Below are positions 1 to 12,606 of a stretch of 64,000 nucleotides of DNA, one piece after another (the stretch's first letter is position 1; the number at the start of each line of letters is the position of its first letter). The notes below the pieces were generated by a model that was not told where the DNA came from, did not search any database, and saw nothing but the letters and a program-made list of their open reading frames with translations. This stretch comes from Mimachlamys varia (Eukaryota > Mollusca > Bivalvia > Pectinida > Pectinidae). A program made the translations under genes and the position numbers. The stretch spans positions 35,407,426 through 35,471,425 of the forward strand of contig OX392534.1 in the NCBI GenBank assembly GCA_947623455.1, given 5' to 3'.

Positions 1-690
1 CAGGTGTTACCACACAGCCCTACCATTAGTATGGCCATACCTCTAGTTTCTGTTACACTTATAATACTCCCCAGATTAGGCAGGTGTTACCACACAGCCC
101 TGCCATTAGTATGGCCATACCTCTAGTTCCTGTTACACTTATAATAGCCCTGAGATTAGGCAGGTGTTACCACACAGCCCTGCCATTAGTATGGCCATAC
201 CTCTAGTTCCTGTTACACTTATAATAGCCCTGAGAATAGGCAGGTGTTACCACACAGCCCTGCCATTAGTATGGCCATACCTCTATTTCCTGTTAAACTT
301 ATAATACTCTCCAGATTAGGCAGGTGTTACCACACAGCCCTGCCATTAGTATGGCCATACCTCTAGTTCCTGTTACACTTATAACAGTCCTGAGATTAGG
401 CAGGTGTTACCACACAGCCCTACCATTAGTATGGCCATACCTCTAGTTCCTGTTACACTTATAACAGTCCTGAGATTAGGCAGGTGTTACCACACAGCCC
501 TACCATTAGTATGGCCATACCTCTAGTTCCTGTTACACTTATAACAGTCCTGAGATTAGGCAGGTGTTACCACACAGCCCTACCATTAGTTTGGCCTTAC
601 CTCTAGTTCCTGTTACACTTATAATAGCCATGAGATTAGGCAGGTGTTACCACACAGCCCTACCATTAGTTTGGCCTTACCTCTAGTTCC
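1..690. repeat. 80-bp minisatellite spanning a splice donor of LRGUK
   Basis: About 8.6 head-to-tail units of exactly 80 bp; the phrase caggtgttaccacacagccc recurs at 1, 81, 161, 241, 321, 401, 481, 561 and 641. Read on the minus strand, each unit contains a copy of the 3' end of the LRGUK exon at 681-794 plus its 5' splice site (GGAACTAGAG then GTAAGG or GTATGG). The two units nearest the exon keep GTAAGG; the rest have GTATGG. The array runs off the left edge of the window. Confidence 0.95.
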
Positions 691-3600
691 ATGTGTACCA
701 CACAGGCCAGCCCCTCCCTGGCCACACTCTCTATAGACTCCATCTGTAGGCCATACCAATCTCCATGGTACTGATAGGTCTGGATAAACTGGCCCTGAAA
801 GACAAAGAAATAAACTTTATGATCAAGTCTCCTGAAAAATGCAAACGTATCTTTTTTCAGTGTGGTTCATGAAAATGGTTATCTTTTTACCTGGACGGAT
901 TGTGTAATGAAGGACGCTGGATTGTCTACTTGGTATGTAGGTTACTGAAATATCTACTGCATGCATGGTAATCTATATAGCTTAAGTTGGCATGGATGGA
1001 TTGTCTACTGGGTATGTAGGTTACTGAAATATCTACTGGTAACCTATACATGTAGCTAGCTGGATGAATTGTCTACTGGTATTGTTTACTGACAGAGGCT
1101 GGATTAGTTACTGCAAAGGTATAGGTGTACTTAAATATTTACTAATCAATTACAGATCAAAAAGGCTTTGTTGTATATATATTAACCCTATCAATGATAT
1201 CATTGCATTAAGTATTTACCATTTTGATGTCCATTTCAAATTTTTCCAGAGTCACAAAATGGTAGTCCACCCCGTCTGTTTCTTCCGGCTGCTTCTTCCT
1301 TGTTGTATGCGATATTCTAAATCAAAGTGTAAATTTATTGAAAAAGGAATTCATCCAATATTTAGTTTTTTTCTTATACAGAGCAGACAAATCAAAAACT
1401 TCCACAGATGCTCCGAAAGTATTTTTGTCACCATCGAAAAAAATTCAATAAAAATAGACTTGTATGCTTTTGGCCATATATATTTAAATTGAACATATTT
1501 TTACTTACGCATATCCAAAGTAATCCGAGAACTCGTCGACAAGCTTCATAGCAAGGTCTTTCTTGCCAGATCCCTGGGGCCCAACAAGGACCAACATAGG
1601 GTAGGGGGTCTCTATACTGGGCAGTGTGCTGGGAAAAATATAACAGTACACCAATATATAGCCATATATCTACCAGAATGAAAAAAGTACCTGCAACATA
1701 AATTTCCGGTAGAAAATTCCCATTGTCATGATGATGGTTGGTAATCATGTTTATCAAACTCCAGTTTTCACATTGTGTAAGGCATGAGATACAATACCAA
1801 GTTTTTATCATAAATATAATGAAGATCTTGCATAATGCTACATGGAGTTATTTCCCCTAGGTATACTGTTGAAAACTGTTAAACATCATCTTCCAAGGAG
1901 CTTCCATTTAAATTCTGTATTACATGAATACTCATGTTACATAATCTATTTATAGCTTGTGAAAGATGCTATCATGTATTTTCAATGGTTCTTCTCTATA
2001 ACAGTAGCTAGACTCATTTTTTCACTACTGTAGACAACTGCATCAGACACAATACATATACAATAATGTGACATCATGTACAGTAATGTGACATCATGTA
2101 CAGTAATGTGACATCATGTACAGTAATGTGACATCATGTACAGTAATGTGACATCATGTACAGTAATGTGACATCATGTACAGTAATGTGACATCATGTA
2201 CAGTAATGTGACATCATATACAATAATGTGACATCATATACAGTAATGTGACATCATATACAGTAATGTGACATCATGTACAGTAATGTGACATCATGTA
2301 TAATAGTATGACATCATGTACAATAATGTGACATCATATACAATAATGTGACATCATGTACAGTAATGTCACATTATGTACAGTAATGTGACATCATGTA
2401 CAGTAATGTGACATCATGTACAGTAATGTGACATCATGTACAGTAATGTGACATCATGTACAGTAATGTGACATCATGTACAGTAATGTGACATCATGTA
2501 CAGTAATGTGACATCATGTACAGTAATGTGACATCATGTATAATAGTATGACATCATGTATAATAATGTGACATCATGTACAATAATGTGACATCATGTA
2601 CAATAGTATGACATCATGTACAATAATGTGACATCATGTACAATAGTATGACATCATGTACAGTAATGTGACATCATGTACAGTAATGTGACTTCATGTA
2701 CAGTAATGTTACATCATGTACAATAATGTGACATCATGTACAATAATGTGACATCATGTACAATAATGTGACATCATGTATAATAATGTGACATCATGTA
2801 TAATAATATGACAACATTTATGACATCACAATAGAGTTCCCAAAGTTACAAGACTCATGTGCCTATTTATTGTACATTTGCTATATTGTTTATAATGCAC
2901 CCCAATATTGAATGACAAATGACTAGTACAATGCTATATAATTAAATTTGAAATGTATCTGAATGTTTTAAGAGTTATGAGAGTCAAATGTAAACATACA
3001 CTTTATATATTTTACAACAAGTTATATCAAGTGTGGGAATCTGCACTATCAATCACCATCTGTATTAACCTATTGATGATTGATAATTAATTGATCAGTT
3101 AAAAAATGTACCTGGGATTTTTGTACAGATATATTCGTATTACATCTCAAAGTTACCTGGTACAAAATGTATGTGTTTATAACTGGCTTTAATAAAATAA
3201 CTTGTGACTTGTTCATTAGAAAACTGTTAACTTAAATGGAAGATCTCCGGGGATGCCGAGTACACTAGTTTTCAACAACATACCTAGGGGAGATAATTCC
3301 ATGCAACCAAGTAAAATTGATCATAAAACTTGTAATAAACATTATACTTAATCTAGTGATTAATTGCAACACAATTCAATTACGATATTAAATTGTATTC
3401 TTGTTGGCCTAGTTTGTAAGCTAACAAAACATTAACCTGTATTCTTGTTGGCCTGGATTGTAAGCTAACAAAACATTAACTTGTATTCTTGTTGGCCTGG
3501 ATTGTAAGCGTGCTGGGGTCTTGACTTGGGAAAAAAACGAAATACTCAGAGAAAACCTATGTGGTTTGACAAGTGACCCTACACCTTTTCGTATTTAATC

Positions 3601-6600
3601 AGGAAATCAAACCCCAGTCACCTTGGTGAATTTTGTCAAGTGCATATATATCCACTGCATCACCCAACCACCCTAGCAGTTAACTATTAGATAAACATGA
3701 TTAACAGCCATTGCAAGATTGGGGGCCTTTCCCAATAAAGCTCTTTATTGTATCCATTGGAAACAAAATGGTTTCCTACCAATGCATTTTTCTGTTTCCA
3801 ATCATAATTTATTACTGATGTAATTAAATTATGATGTAACCAGTGAAAATAACACAGTGCAAAAAATTGCAACAAGTCGTTAAAATCAATTCAAACTACC
3901 TTGTATATATATAGAGACCAATGACATTTCCTCTAGGTGTTCCACTTAACAATGCCAAAGTTTCGGTAACCTAAAACTTGTACCAGGTACATTCATAGAG
4001 TTGGTAATAAGGAAACCTATATGTTTAGGAAAATCTAAATGGGAAACTTTGATATAAGTTATTACACAGCTAGCTGTTCTATTTGTGATTTACCTGTCCA
4101 GGACTCGGCTGAGCTGTAGGAAGGAGTACACAACATGCATAATGTGGTCCCTGGCCGCAACCACTTCTAGTGGCGGGTTGAACATGTTGACGGAAGCCAC
4201 CTAAAATCAACGAAAGTCAAACAACTGAGACAACAGTTTATACTCTACCTATGACTCTACCTATGACTCTACCTATTACTACTGGATCCTGTTGTTGTTA
4301 AATGGTTTCATAATGTATCAAAATCATTATTTCAGTGCTTTCAAATAATATTGCATGAAGATTAAATAAATTGGTATATACAGTGCACTCCTTTTTATAT
4401 CATGTTGCACTTGTCAGACAAAAACATGATATTAACAGGAATGTGACATTAACAGAAACATGTTTTTTTCACTAATTCTAGTGCATTTCCAATCGCCATA
4501 AATAAAAGTAAGCTACCCAAAATGTACATATGAAGATGTGTCAATATAAAGATAACATTTATTTCAATTAAAAATCATGTTTGGGTTTTTTTTTTATTTT
4601 CTATGCATTATTTTGTACAAGTTGTATCTGAAATCAATGGAGATGACATCATTTTCTGGATATTTTATGTGATTGGTTAAAAAAAACATGATATAAAGAG
4701 GAATTTGATATCAACAGGGGTGATATTAAGTGGAATCCACTGTATTATATTTGTCATTTAAGTTTTTCTCCCTTTTCTCTCAGATGGAATTTATTTCCGG
4801 AATTTTCTTTTCTAGTTATAACTCACCTTTTCCTCAGCTTCCACACGATGACGATCCAGCTCGTTAAGTCTCTGCATCCGATACAGGATGGACAGGCGGT
4901 AGTCGGGAAGCTCCTGGATTGGGTTCCGTAATAAGTTCAACACACGGAGCATCTCCAAGTCTTGTATGTATTTGATTTCTGAAATATCTATTACCTGTAA
5001 AAAAAAATTACATAAGGGGGGCTTAAAAACTTGTATCATTGTTTTATAAACTTTACACATAAAATACTCAAATTTGTGTTTCACCTCATTTATATTTTTG
5101 AAATTTTTAAGTGTCTATTCAATCAGAAGTTGAATTAAACACATAATACAGTCGAACCTTAATGGCCAAATATACGTCACTTTCGGCAAAACTTGAAGCG
5201 AAAATCGAGCCTAATATATTTATAGATTTAGTTAAGATTAACTGATATCAGCAATATTCAAGATGAATTCTTTTGCGGTTACCGGTACAGCAGCAGTTGA
5301 AACATGCTATTTGTAAACATGCGTCCATTTCGAACCGTCTCTACCTTCGGTTTGTTGTTGAAGTGGGCCCCACCTGAATTATTTTCAATTCTTTGGATTT
5401 TTTTGTCATTGCTTTCTTGTTATAAGTTTCCGCTCGGGTTTACTTTGTTTTGTGCTTATTTTTGCATGGTTATCAACTGGATTTTTTTCAGAATTTTTCA
5501 GAATCACGAAAATTTCCTTGAAGTTAACTTACGTATGTTGGGCCTATAAGCTTGCTATCTCAAAGTTGATGGGACAGTAAGAAAACTTACAGTTATCCAA
5601 GTATTCGAGTAAGTGAGTTTGAATGTTTGGTAAGAAATTTGGCAGGGTTCAATGAAATACTTTGAATTAAGCAGGATCATTGAGTTATACATTAGTTTAA
5701 GATAACTAAGTTACAGAGCTGTATTCTGGCACAAGTGATATCAAATAAATTACACAGGCCATTTGCATTTAATAACTACATGAAAGTGACTGACATTGCT
5801 AACTGTTTCCAAATCAAAAGGGCTGCTTACTAATTTCAGATTATTATACTAAACCAATAAAAAAAGGGAATCTGGCCACTGCGTGGATTTAATTATGTTG
5901 GCCATGTAGTAAATCAAGGTGTCTCTGACCATCTGAGAACAGTAACCCTAAATATCTGGGTCACAGGTTCAAGGCAACTTATGTAGGGGAAGTCACATGG
6001 CACTGGCCACAGGTCAATGGTGTTTCTCCATGTACTCTGGTTTCCCTCCACCACCAGAACCTGGAACATCCTTAAATGACCATAGCTTTTTATAGGACAT
6101 GAAAAGACACAAATCAAATAAAATCTTACCTCATTGTCCTCAAGGTCGATGGACTCCAAAAGGTCATGTTCCTGTAATCCCTTCAGGCTTCGGATGTTGT
6201 TTCCAGAAAAATTCACCCTCTGTTATACAAAATACATTATAAAACTTATGAAGATAGTACATTGCACATGCATACATTCATTTTTTTAAATCAGAATATC
6301 CAAACAGTTTTATCAATATCCAATTAAAGGGGCATCCCGGGGAAGTCTACAATGAAGTTCTTGAATGTACATGCTGTCTGCACTACCAGATACATTTTCC
6401 TGATATTTCAATATTCAAAGCGCACTCAAAATGTGTTTATTAGCCACTTGCAAAATTGCATTCCTTGGGAAAGCCCGATAAAAATAGCGCTGATCACGCG
6501 TCCATCACGTGACTATTTTGTCGCAAGTCGACGAGGGGCCTATAGGGAGGGGATACGTAATGTACAGGTCCGATGATGAACCAGACACAAAGTCCGTGTA

Positions 6601-9600
6601 TAAATTTATTGAATCACATTCACATTAATAATCAGACGTTAATTACACACGATATGCATATGAATACATTTATGTCGACATCTCTGCATCATTTATCGAC
6701 ATCAGTACCTGACTGAAACCGATGCAAATCACAGGGACCTGAGAATTTGTTACAGCTAGTTTTGGACCTAAAATAGGATGTTTAGAGTAATTTTACACAT
6801 TTGGGGGGTTAAGATCAATTTTCGATAAAAATGCCCCCTCAATAGTCATAAAAGCTACACTGCACTCTTACATTGTACGTTTAACAGTGTCATGTCGGTT
6901 TCCGACGATGACAACCATAGGGCAAACCTTAATTTCTGTAAAAAGTTATCTTCACGAATCCTCATTTAGAACCATTTCACAAAAGGTGTGCATGCATTGA
7001 AAAGTAAAAAAATAAAATGAAATGATTCCGAATGTTTTTTATACAACTCGACGGATTGAAGATTTTTTTTCAGACTATCTATATAACCATCTAAAATCTA
7101 TCCAAATTTCAGCGTCAACATACTTTAACACTTACAATTATATATGTATCACGGAAGTCCGTGCACTCAAATGACGCACCACGCACTAAACATGTAGAAT
7201 ACATGTATAATATATATCTCAAATTTGGAACTAGTCGAGAAGATAATTGTCCAATACTTAATCCATTTATAAATGTTATGATTCTTTACTTTTTTATGTA
7301 AATTGAAAGGTTCGTTAACATTTTCAACACAACTGCAGACATGGGACATACATATATATGATTTTTTTTTATGAATTAATGACTTCACTTATATAATGCA
7401 TATATTTTGGTTCATATCAAATTTAATACCGGGGTCCAAACCCGATAATATTTGTACAATCCGTATTTTATAGATTAGGTATGACAAGATTTTTTTATCC
7501 GCACATGATGTCATAAATTTATTAATTTTGTCCAAATTAAATCCGTATACATTAAACTCAATCACCCGGGATACCGGCGTTTTACAACGTAACCCCCCCC
7601 CATACGGTTTTTCTTGTATGTGAAAAGGTCTTTCTCTTCAGCAATATAATTCAATAATGCCGTTTTACTGGAATATTATAAAGGGAATATTACAATACAT
7701 GCTTTCAAGTTTTAAACACGCATTTCATGTAACAGAGGAATGAAAGAGTTATCCCTTGGGAGGCCCCAAAACCAAATAGAAAACTGTGTCACCGGCTATC
7801 CAGAAGAAAACTGTAACAATGCAAACAATTGGGCTGTTAGACTCTCCCTTGAATACTTCACATCCCTCATTATGCTTCCGTAATATAATCCTTACGTTAA
7901 AATTTGACCATTCGGCCACTTTTCGCTTGGTAGTTACATGTAGGTCACGCGGATCGCCATTTTTTGTTTACCGATGTAGCTTGTTATGCGCATGCGTTAT
8001 CATATGTGATGCAAAAAAATTTACATGTCCAAATCGTTGATCAACGAATAGTGATTCCCTTTTTTAATTATTAATTAAAATTTTTGAGAACATATTTCAG
8101 CGTAAATCGCCCATTAATTTTCCACAAGAGTATACATTTAATTCATATATACAATAATTCAAAATAAGCATAAAAAAATATAGTTTTACCGTGATGCCTC
8201 TTTAAGAACAAATTTGGTTAATATCCATAATCTAAAACTTATTGCATTTTTAAAAAGACAAATTGTTACAAATCTAAAATATGTAAATTGCATTTTAATT
8301 CATACAAAATATTCAACATATCCAAAAAACAATCATTCTTACCAGTAATTTCTTCAATGTTTCTAAGTTTTCTATTCTTTTAATCTGATTATGGCACTGA
8401 AAGAAAGAACAAAGGAAAAATAGAATATTGATTGATCATGATGCAAATATGTACATTTCTTATAAATATTTTTCTTGTTATATCTTTAATCATCAATGAT
8501 TTTTTTTCCAGCCATTTCGATATTAATGCCAGTGGTTGAGAAAACCTGAATATATAGAATCTTGATCTTGTAATAGTTGATTTTGTTATATGATTGCAAA
8601 TGTTTTGTAATTTTTTTGTTTTCTTTCCAAATTGAGTATTAATGCACCATGGCAGTAAATTTTTATCTTGCATAAGATACAAACCAGATCCAGATGTTTT
8701 AATGGCAGGTGATCAAGTCCTTGGATTTTGGAGATTTTATTGTGGGCTAGTTGTAGAGTGTTAAGTCTTTGACAGTGTTGTAGACCACTTATTTCAGAGA
8801 TTTTATTATCTGGTATACAGTCAAGGTAATTTTGTCAAAATTTACAAACCAAGAGACGTTATTATTTTTTATGAGTAATATTATGCAATTATCACATGTT
8901 GATGAGGTCGATACATGGTTTTATCATTCCCACCCCAGGTTAGCGATATTGACTGAAGCGAAAAGGCGAAGCCGAGGTCAATATATTTACTGAATTTACT
9001 GTGCAATATTTTTTTTTAATTTTTACACATGTGTTCAGGGGAATTTCTATATTTTCTTAACATTATATAAGTGAGAAGTATATATGTACCATATAGGTAG
9101 TGGGTTTTTTTTCTTTTATCCTTTTTCCAAAAGTCCCTGAACCTCATTTTTTTCTGTCTTTATGATTTGAATTAAAACTTCACTAGAAATACTTATTAGT
9201 TTTGACAAAATGCAAAATATTGTCAAAACAGATTTTGCAAACCAACATTGTCCAATAACACTTGATTGATAAAACTACTAAAAAAAAAGCATGTTGCAAT
9301 TAAGGATACGGTCTAGGTTGAGTTTCATCAGATAATGATGCTGAGACAAGTCTGACATCTCGGTTATCTCATTGTAAGAGAGATCAACTTCCTTCAGGTT
9401 CTTTGGTGGCTCGAAGTCAAGGAGGCGGTTGATTTTATTGTGGGAGACGTCTAGCATCAACAGGTATTTCAGGTGGCTCAGAGGACTAAGGTCTGAAGTT
9501 TAAACACAAGTTTAACATGTAGTACTTTATTGTATGTACTAAAAATCTGTAAAATATGGTATTATGGCCCTATGGCTATGACCTAATGTTCTCCCATCTT

Positions 9601-12600
9601 TCACAGAATTTTCTACTTTTTTACCTGTTCCGAGATTTCTCTGTCACCCCCAAGGGTATGACAGATAACACAAGCTGACAACAATGAAATAACGTTGCGA
9701 CAACAATATGACGACGTCACGACAACAATGTGATGATGTCACAACAACAATACCATCACTCCACGTCAACATTTCAATCACGTCCCATCAGTATTGTTTT
9801 GTATAATACTTTTGTTAAAACAATACATAATGATGGGAGAAAAATAATTATCCCTTACCTTGAAGTTGAGTCAGAGAAATATCCAACCCTCGGGGTGATA
9901 TTCTTTATTGTCTGACCCTCGGTACAGCCTCAGGTTACAATCAAGAATATCACACCATGGGTTGGAAATTTCTGTCACACCTCCATGGTAGGGGAAGATT
10001 CTATTAAACTCCAACTAAAAACTGAACACGAGGAATTTAACGTCTAAAAGATGTGAATACCCTCATATCTGCTGCTTTGGATTACCATGACCTTGACCTT
10101 TGAACCCTGAACTGCAATGAACTTTGAGGTTGCTCATATATCTGAACTTTGCATGAAATTTGACAAAGTATGTCAAAGGAAGTTATAATTTGCATGGGTG
10201 TTTATATTGAATTGAGACAGGACATGATGGGACAGACAAAGGCAACAAACATTTTATGCTATACCCCCCAACCCCACCCCCCACCCCCATTTTATGGTGA
10301 GAGCATAAAACATGAACTTTGATTAAAACTGGAACACTGACAAGTCATATGCATAAAGTATATATACATGTACTGTACAAGTAAGTACCCCTAAGCTTAA
10401 TCTTACCCCTAAACTTTTATTTCAACATATATAAATACATATGTAATTTATTGATAATTAATCCAGAGATAATTGGGTGCATAATATCATACAAAAGGCA
10501 AACATAATACCTTTTTGAAATCATAATCATTGTATTTATAAATAAAAAGCAACAATATATTTACCTGTTATTTCATTGTATGGAAGTTCCACTTTTTGAA
10601 GATGGACAAACATTTTTATCATTTCAATATCTTTAAGACTGAAACCCTGAAAAAAAAAATTTTCTTAATATAATGTACTATAAATAATGGGGAATTGATA
10701 ATTCAATGACGTCCATGTATAGTGTTACTGTGAGTTCCGTCAAGTCCTATCTTGCTCTAGCAGTCGACAGATTCTATACGGAATAGCCAGTCCAGCCATG
10801 TGAGTTATCAATAGGTAAAAATGACCATAACAATGTCTGACTGGGTTAATGGACTTTAATCAAAAACGTTGACTGCATGGTTTCGACACTAAACTGACTA
10901 TAGATGTGTTGTCATCAGAATTGTTCTGTTAAATGGTTATGTTATATATGAAACTGTGACTACTGTAAAAGCCAATATTTTCGCACGTGGAATTTTTCGC
11001 TTAGTCAGCCTCCAAACTGTTACCGGTTAAGCGATGTAGAAATGTTTGTGCTGCTGTCATGCTGTTTTGCTTTGTGTACCTATAATACTATTACACACTG
11101 TAGCATTTGAGTATTGTTAAATATGTTTGCATGTGGATATTATTGCGGATATTTCATGCCAGCGAAATAAACAAAAATTTCCTAACCACGGAAAATTCCA
11201 CTTTTACAGTGCATTACACCTAATACAACTGTTCAGTCATTCTTGAATTTCTGTATCTGTATAAAAACTGGAAATTAGCTCACTACTGAGCAAAATTCTT
11301 CCAGGATATGAAACAATGCAAAATATAATTTCATCAAAGTACAGCCAGTGTATATCTTTATTTGCTCTATTTATATATATATTTTGAAGAAACAAGTCAA
11401 ACATGACTGGTTTTACCTTAGGCCTTACTTTGTATTATTCGTAATAACTGTTGTTGATATTTACCGGCACTGTGACATGCAGATAAACTTGCATGGATCC
11501 ATCAGCTGATCGTCCCAAGTTTGACAGGCCTCTGCCCACAGTTTCCTCATCCAAGATTCCTCCAGGGGATAGCTGTAATAGTTTACCAGATGAAGTGTGA
11601 CATATACTACATTATAAAAGAAAAAAACTATTCAAAACGTTAACTTACATTATAAAACCAAATGGGAAAATCTGCATTAGGAATAATTATCCAAGAACCA
11701 ATGTAACATCCTTCCAAGTTAATTTAATTCATATACTTGTTGTGGTTATCTACTTTATACCATAAAACTCGTTTTTTAACGAACTCCAAGGGACCTTGAA
11801 CTTGAATTTGTTTTACTTAACAGTATAAGCAATTCGTTGTATGAATAAAACGATTGGTAATGAAAATTGATAAAAATGTTGTTATAACTTATACATGTTT
11901 GCAATTTCGAACCAAAACTTTGAATAATTCCGAATCCAATGTTATAAAATGTTATATTCATCATATGTCCAAACAATGACAAAACAAGGAATTAAACCTA
12001 GACATCAACAAAAAAAGAGATCATCATGAACCGTCACAAAATTAACAGTTAATAATATATAGAATATAACATAGCCATTTCCATATCAGGACTAGTATCA
12101 ACCTTCCATCCAATACCGGCTCTTGGGCCTCTGGCCCTACGGCCAATATTGGGATCTCGGGTTGATACATGGCCTGATATGGAAAGGGCTACATGCATGT
12201 ACAATATTCTCTATTTCTTTTACATGTACAGCTGGCAACCAGAAAGGGGGGGGGGGGGCTTGTTGAATATTTATTTCTGATCAATGAATTATGAAGGTAT
12301 ACCAAGTAAAGATAAAGGGTCAGGTTATCAGCAAATGTCAAGTAGGCCTGTAGCCTATAAGGCAGTCCGAGTCGTCTCAAATTATCAATGAATTACCTCT
12401 ACATCCTCTTCATCAACATCATCATCTGCATCATCTATCTCGTCCATGATCTCCTCTCTATCTATGACATCTGAATTATTTATCACATTTTCTAGAGACA
12501 GAATATTCGCATCATGATTCAGCACATGTGTTTCACCCCCAACATGCACAACATTCCCTTCAATCACTGGAGAAGAGTGCTCCGTGTATTCCCCGTTTTC

Positions 12601-12606
12601 CGCCAT
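681..12606 (-). CDS. LRGUK: Leucine-rich repeat and guanylate kinase domain protein, 5' twelve exons (partial)
   Basis: In vertebrates LRGUK acts in sperm head shaping and axoneme growth. Exons in transcription order: 12397-12606, 11465-11572, 10565-10646, 9310-9492, 8685-8809, 8343-8396, 6130-6219, 4827-4994, 4094-4200, 1509-1628, 1220-1316, 681-794. All have GT-AG introns and compatible phases, giving 486 codons without a stop. Residues 1-70 are acidic (runs of D and E). Residues 71-106 hold the conserved DEETVGRGLSNLGRS stretch. Residues 107-340 are SDS22-like leucine-rich repeats (for example LNLDHNKI, LQLAHNKI, VDLSYNEI). Residues 377-486 begin the guanylate-kinase domain: P-loop GPQGSGKK (392-399), SHTTR, DGVDYHFV, GQFIQTYQYHGDWYG, VHMELE. 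The start is the ATG at 12606 in ACATGG context. The C-terminal half of the kinase and the tail lie left of position 1. Each exon was located by motif and frame rather than by cDNA. Confidence 0.93.
1841..3304. mobile_element. Non-autonomous TIR element enclosing a 20-bp minisatellite
   Basis: The sequence from 1841 to about 1920 reappears inverted at about 3228-3304. Shared blocks include catggagttatttcccctag / ctaggggagataattccatg, the GTTGAAAACT block and the CTTCCATTTAA block. The arms are about 80 bp and imperfect. The interior is the minisatellite plus AT-rich DNA with no ORF. It lies in LRGUK intron 9, between the exons at 4094-4200 and 1509-1628. Confidence 0.7.
2056..2815. repeat. 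20-bp minisatellite, about 38 units
   Basis: Consensus unit acatcatgtacagtaatgtg. Variant units (caataatgtg, taatagtatg) are interspersed in blocks, suggesting repeated local homogenisation. It sits inside the TIR element at 1841-3304 and has no coding content. Confidence 0.97.
3394..3510. repeat. 44-bp tandem repeat, about 2.6 copies
   Basis: The phrase tgtattcttgttggcct starts at 3394, 3438 and 3482, an exact 44-bp period. The last copy runs into a SINE-like sequence, so the duplication seems to involve the SINE's 3' junction. Confidence 0.9.
3500..3685 (-). mobile_element. tRNA-derived SINE with degraded Meta-type domain
   Basis: Read on the minus strand: a tRNA-like head (TGGGTGATGCAGTGG), a weak B box (GGTTTGATTTCC), then GGTTTTCTCTGAGTATTTCG, a decayed form of the GGTTTTCTCCGGGTACTCCG block known from metazoan Meta-domain SINEs. 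It is clearly an old, mutated copy. Confidence 0.65.
4381..4742. mobile_element. 362-bp MITE with CAGTG termini and TA flanks
   Basis: It begins CAGTG at 4381 and ends CACTG at 4742, with TA immediately outside both ends. The subterminal regions are inverted copies built on TATATCA/TGATATTA motifs, and 'catgatat' repeats inside. Termini and TA duplication fit a non-autonomous pogo/Tigger or Tc1-mariner element. It lies in LRGUK intron 8. Confidence 0.65.
5159..5550. mobile_element. TTAA/AGGCC MITE family, copy 1
   Basis: This is a diverged copy of a roughly 385-bp family also found at 21903-24106 (split), 47848-48232 and 52692-53075. Copies share the internal phrases ttcggcaaaacttgaag, aagattaactgatatcagc and gaagtgggccccacctgaa. 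Consensus ends are TTAA-AGGCCCAATATAC and GTATATTGGGCCT-TTAA. Here the ends have decayed to ttaatggcca and gggcctataa. Confidence 0.8.
6324..8205. mobile_element. 1.88-kb TTAA-flanked TIR element without a coding gene
   Basis: It is flanked by TTAA at 6324-6327 and 8202-8205. The ends are imperfect inverted repeats, AGGGGCATCCCGG on the left against AGAGGCATCACGG on the right. The TTAA flank resembles piggyBac-type target sites. No transposase ORF is visible. The segment at about 6712-6866 is related, in opposite orientation, to 28590-28770 (both hold ttttcgataaaaatgc and gctagttttggacct). Confidence 0.6.
9874..9974. repeat. Short fold-back sequence
   Basis: The left arm (tatccaaccctcggggtgatattc) reappears inverted at 9944-9972 as gaatatcacaccatgggttgg. 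The arms are about 28 bp and imperfect, with a loop of about 40 bp. It lies in LRGUK intron 3 and is probably a decayed MITE. Confidence 0.55.
10973..11209. mobile_element. MITE with CTGTAAAAG termini
   Basis: It starts CTGTAAAAGcCAATATTTTC and ends as the inverse (GAAAATTCCACTTTTACAG). It lies in LRGUK intron 2, contains no ORF, and is about 237 bp long. Confidence 0.5.
12073..12190. repeat. 118-bp palindromic hairpin
   Basis: Arms agccatttccatatcagg and cctgatatggaaagggct are inverted copies. Further inner pairing comes from gtatcaacc/ggttgatac and the GGGCC...GGCCC blocks. It lies in LRGUK intron 1 and could fold when transcribed. Confidence 0.7.

Noticed and set aside
1064..1492. Plus-strand ORF of 142 codons
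   Set aside because: Covers an LRGUK exon on the opposite strand; composition is random-like.
1428..1811. Minus-strand ORF of 127 codons around the P-loop exon
   Set aside because: It is in a different frame from the kinase reading (GPQGSGKK) and runs through intron sequence.
2056..2815. Regular short array resembling a CRISPR
   Set aside because: Period is only 20 bp with no unique spacers; it is a simple minisatellite inside a eukaryotic intron.
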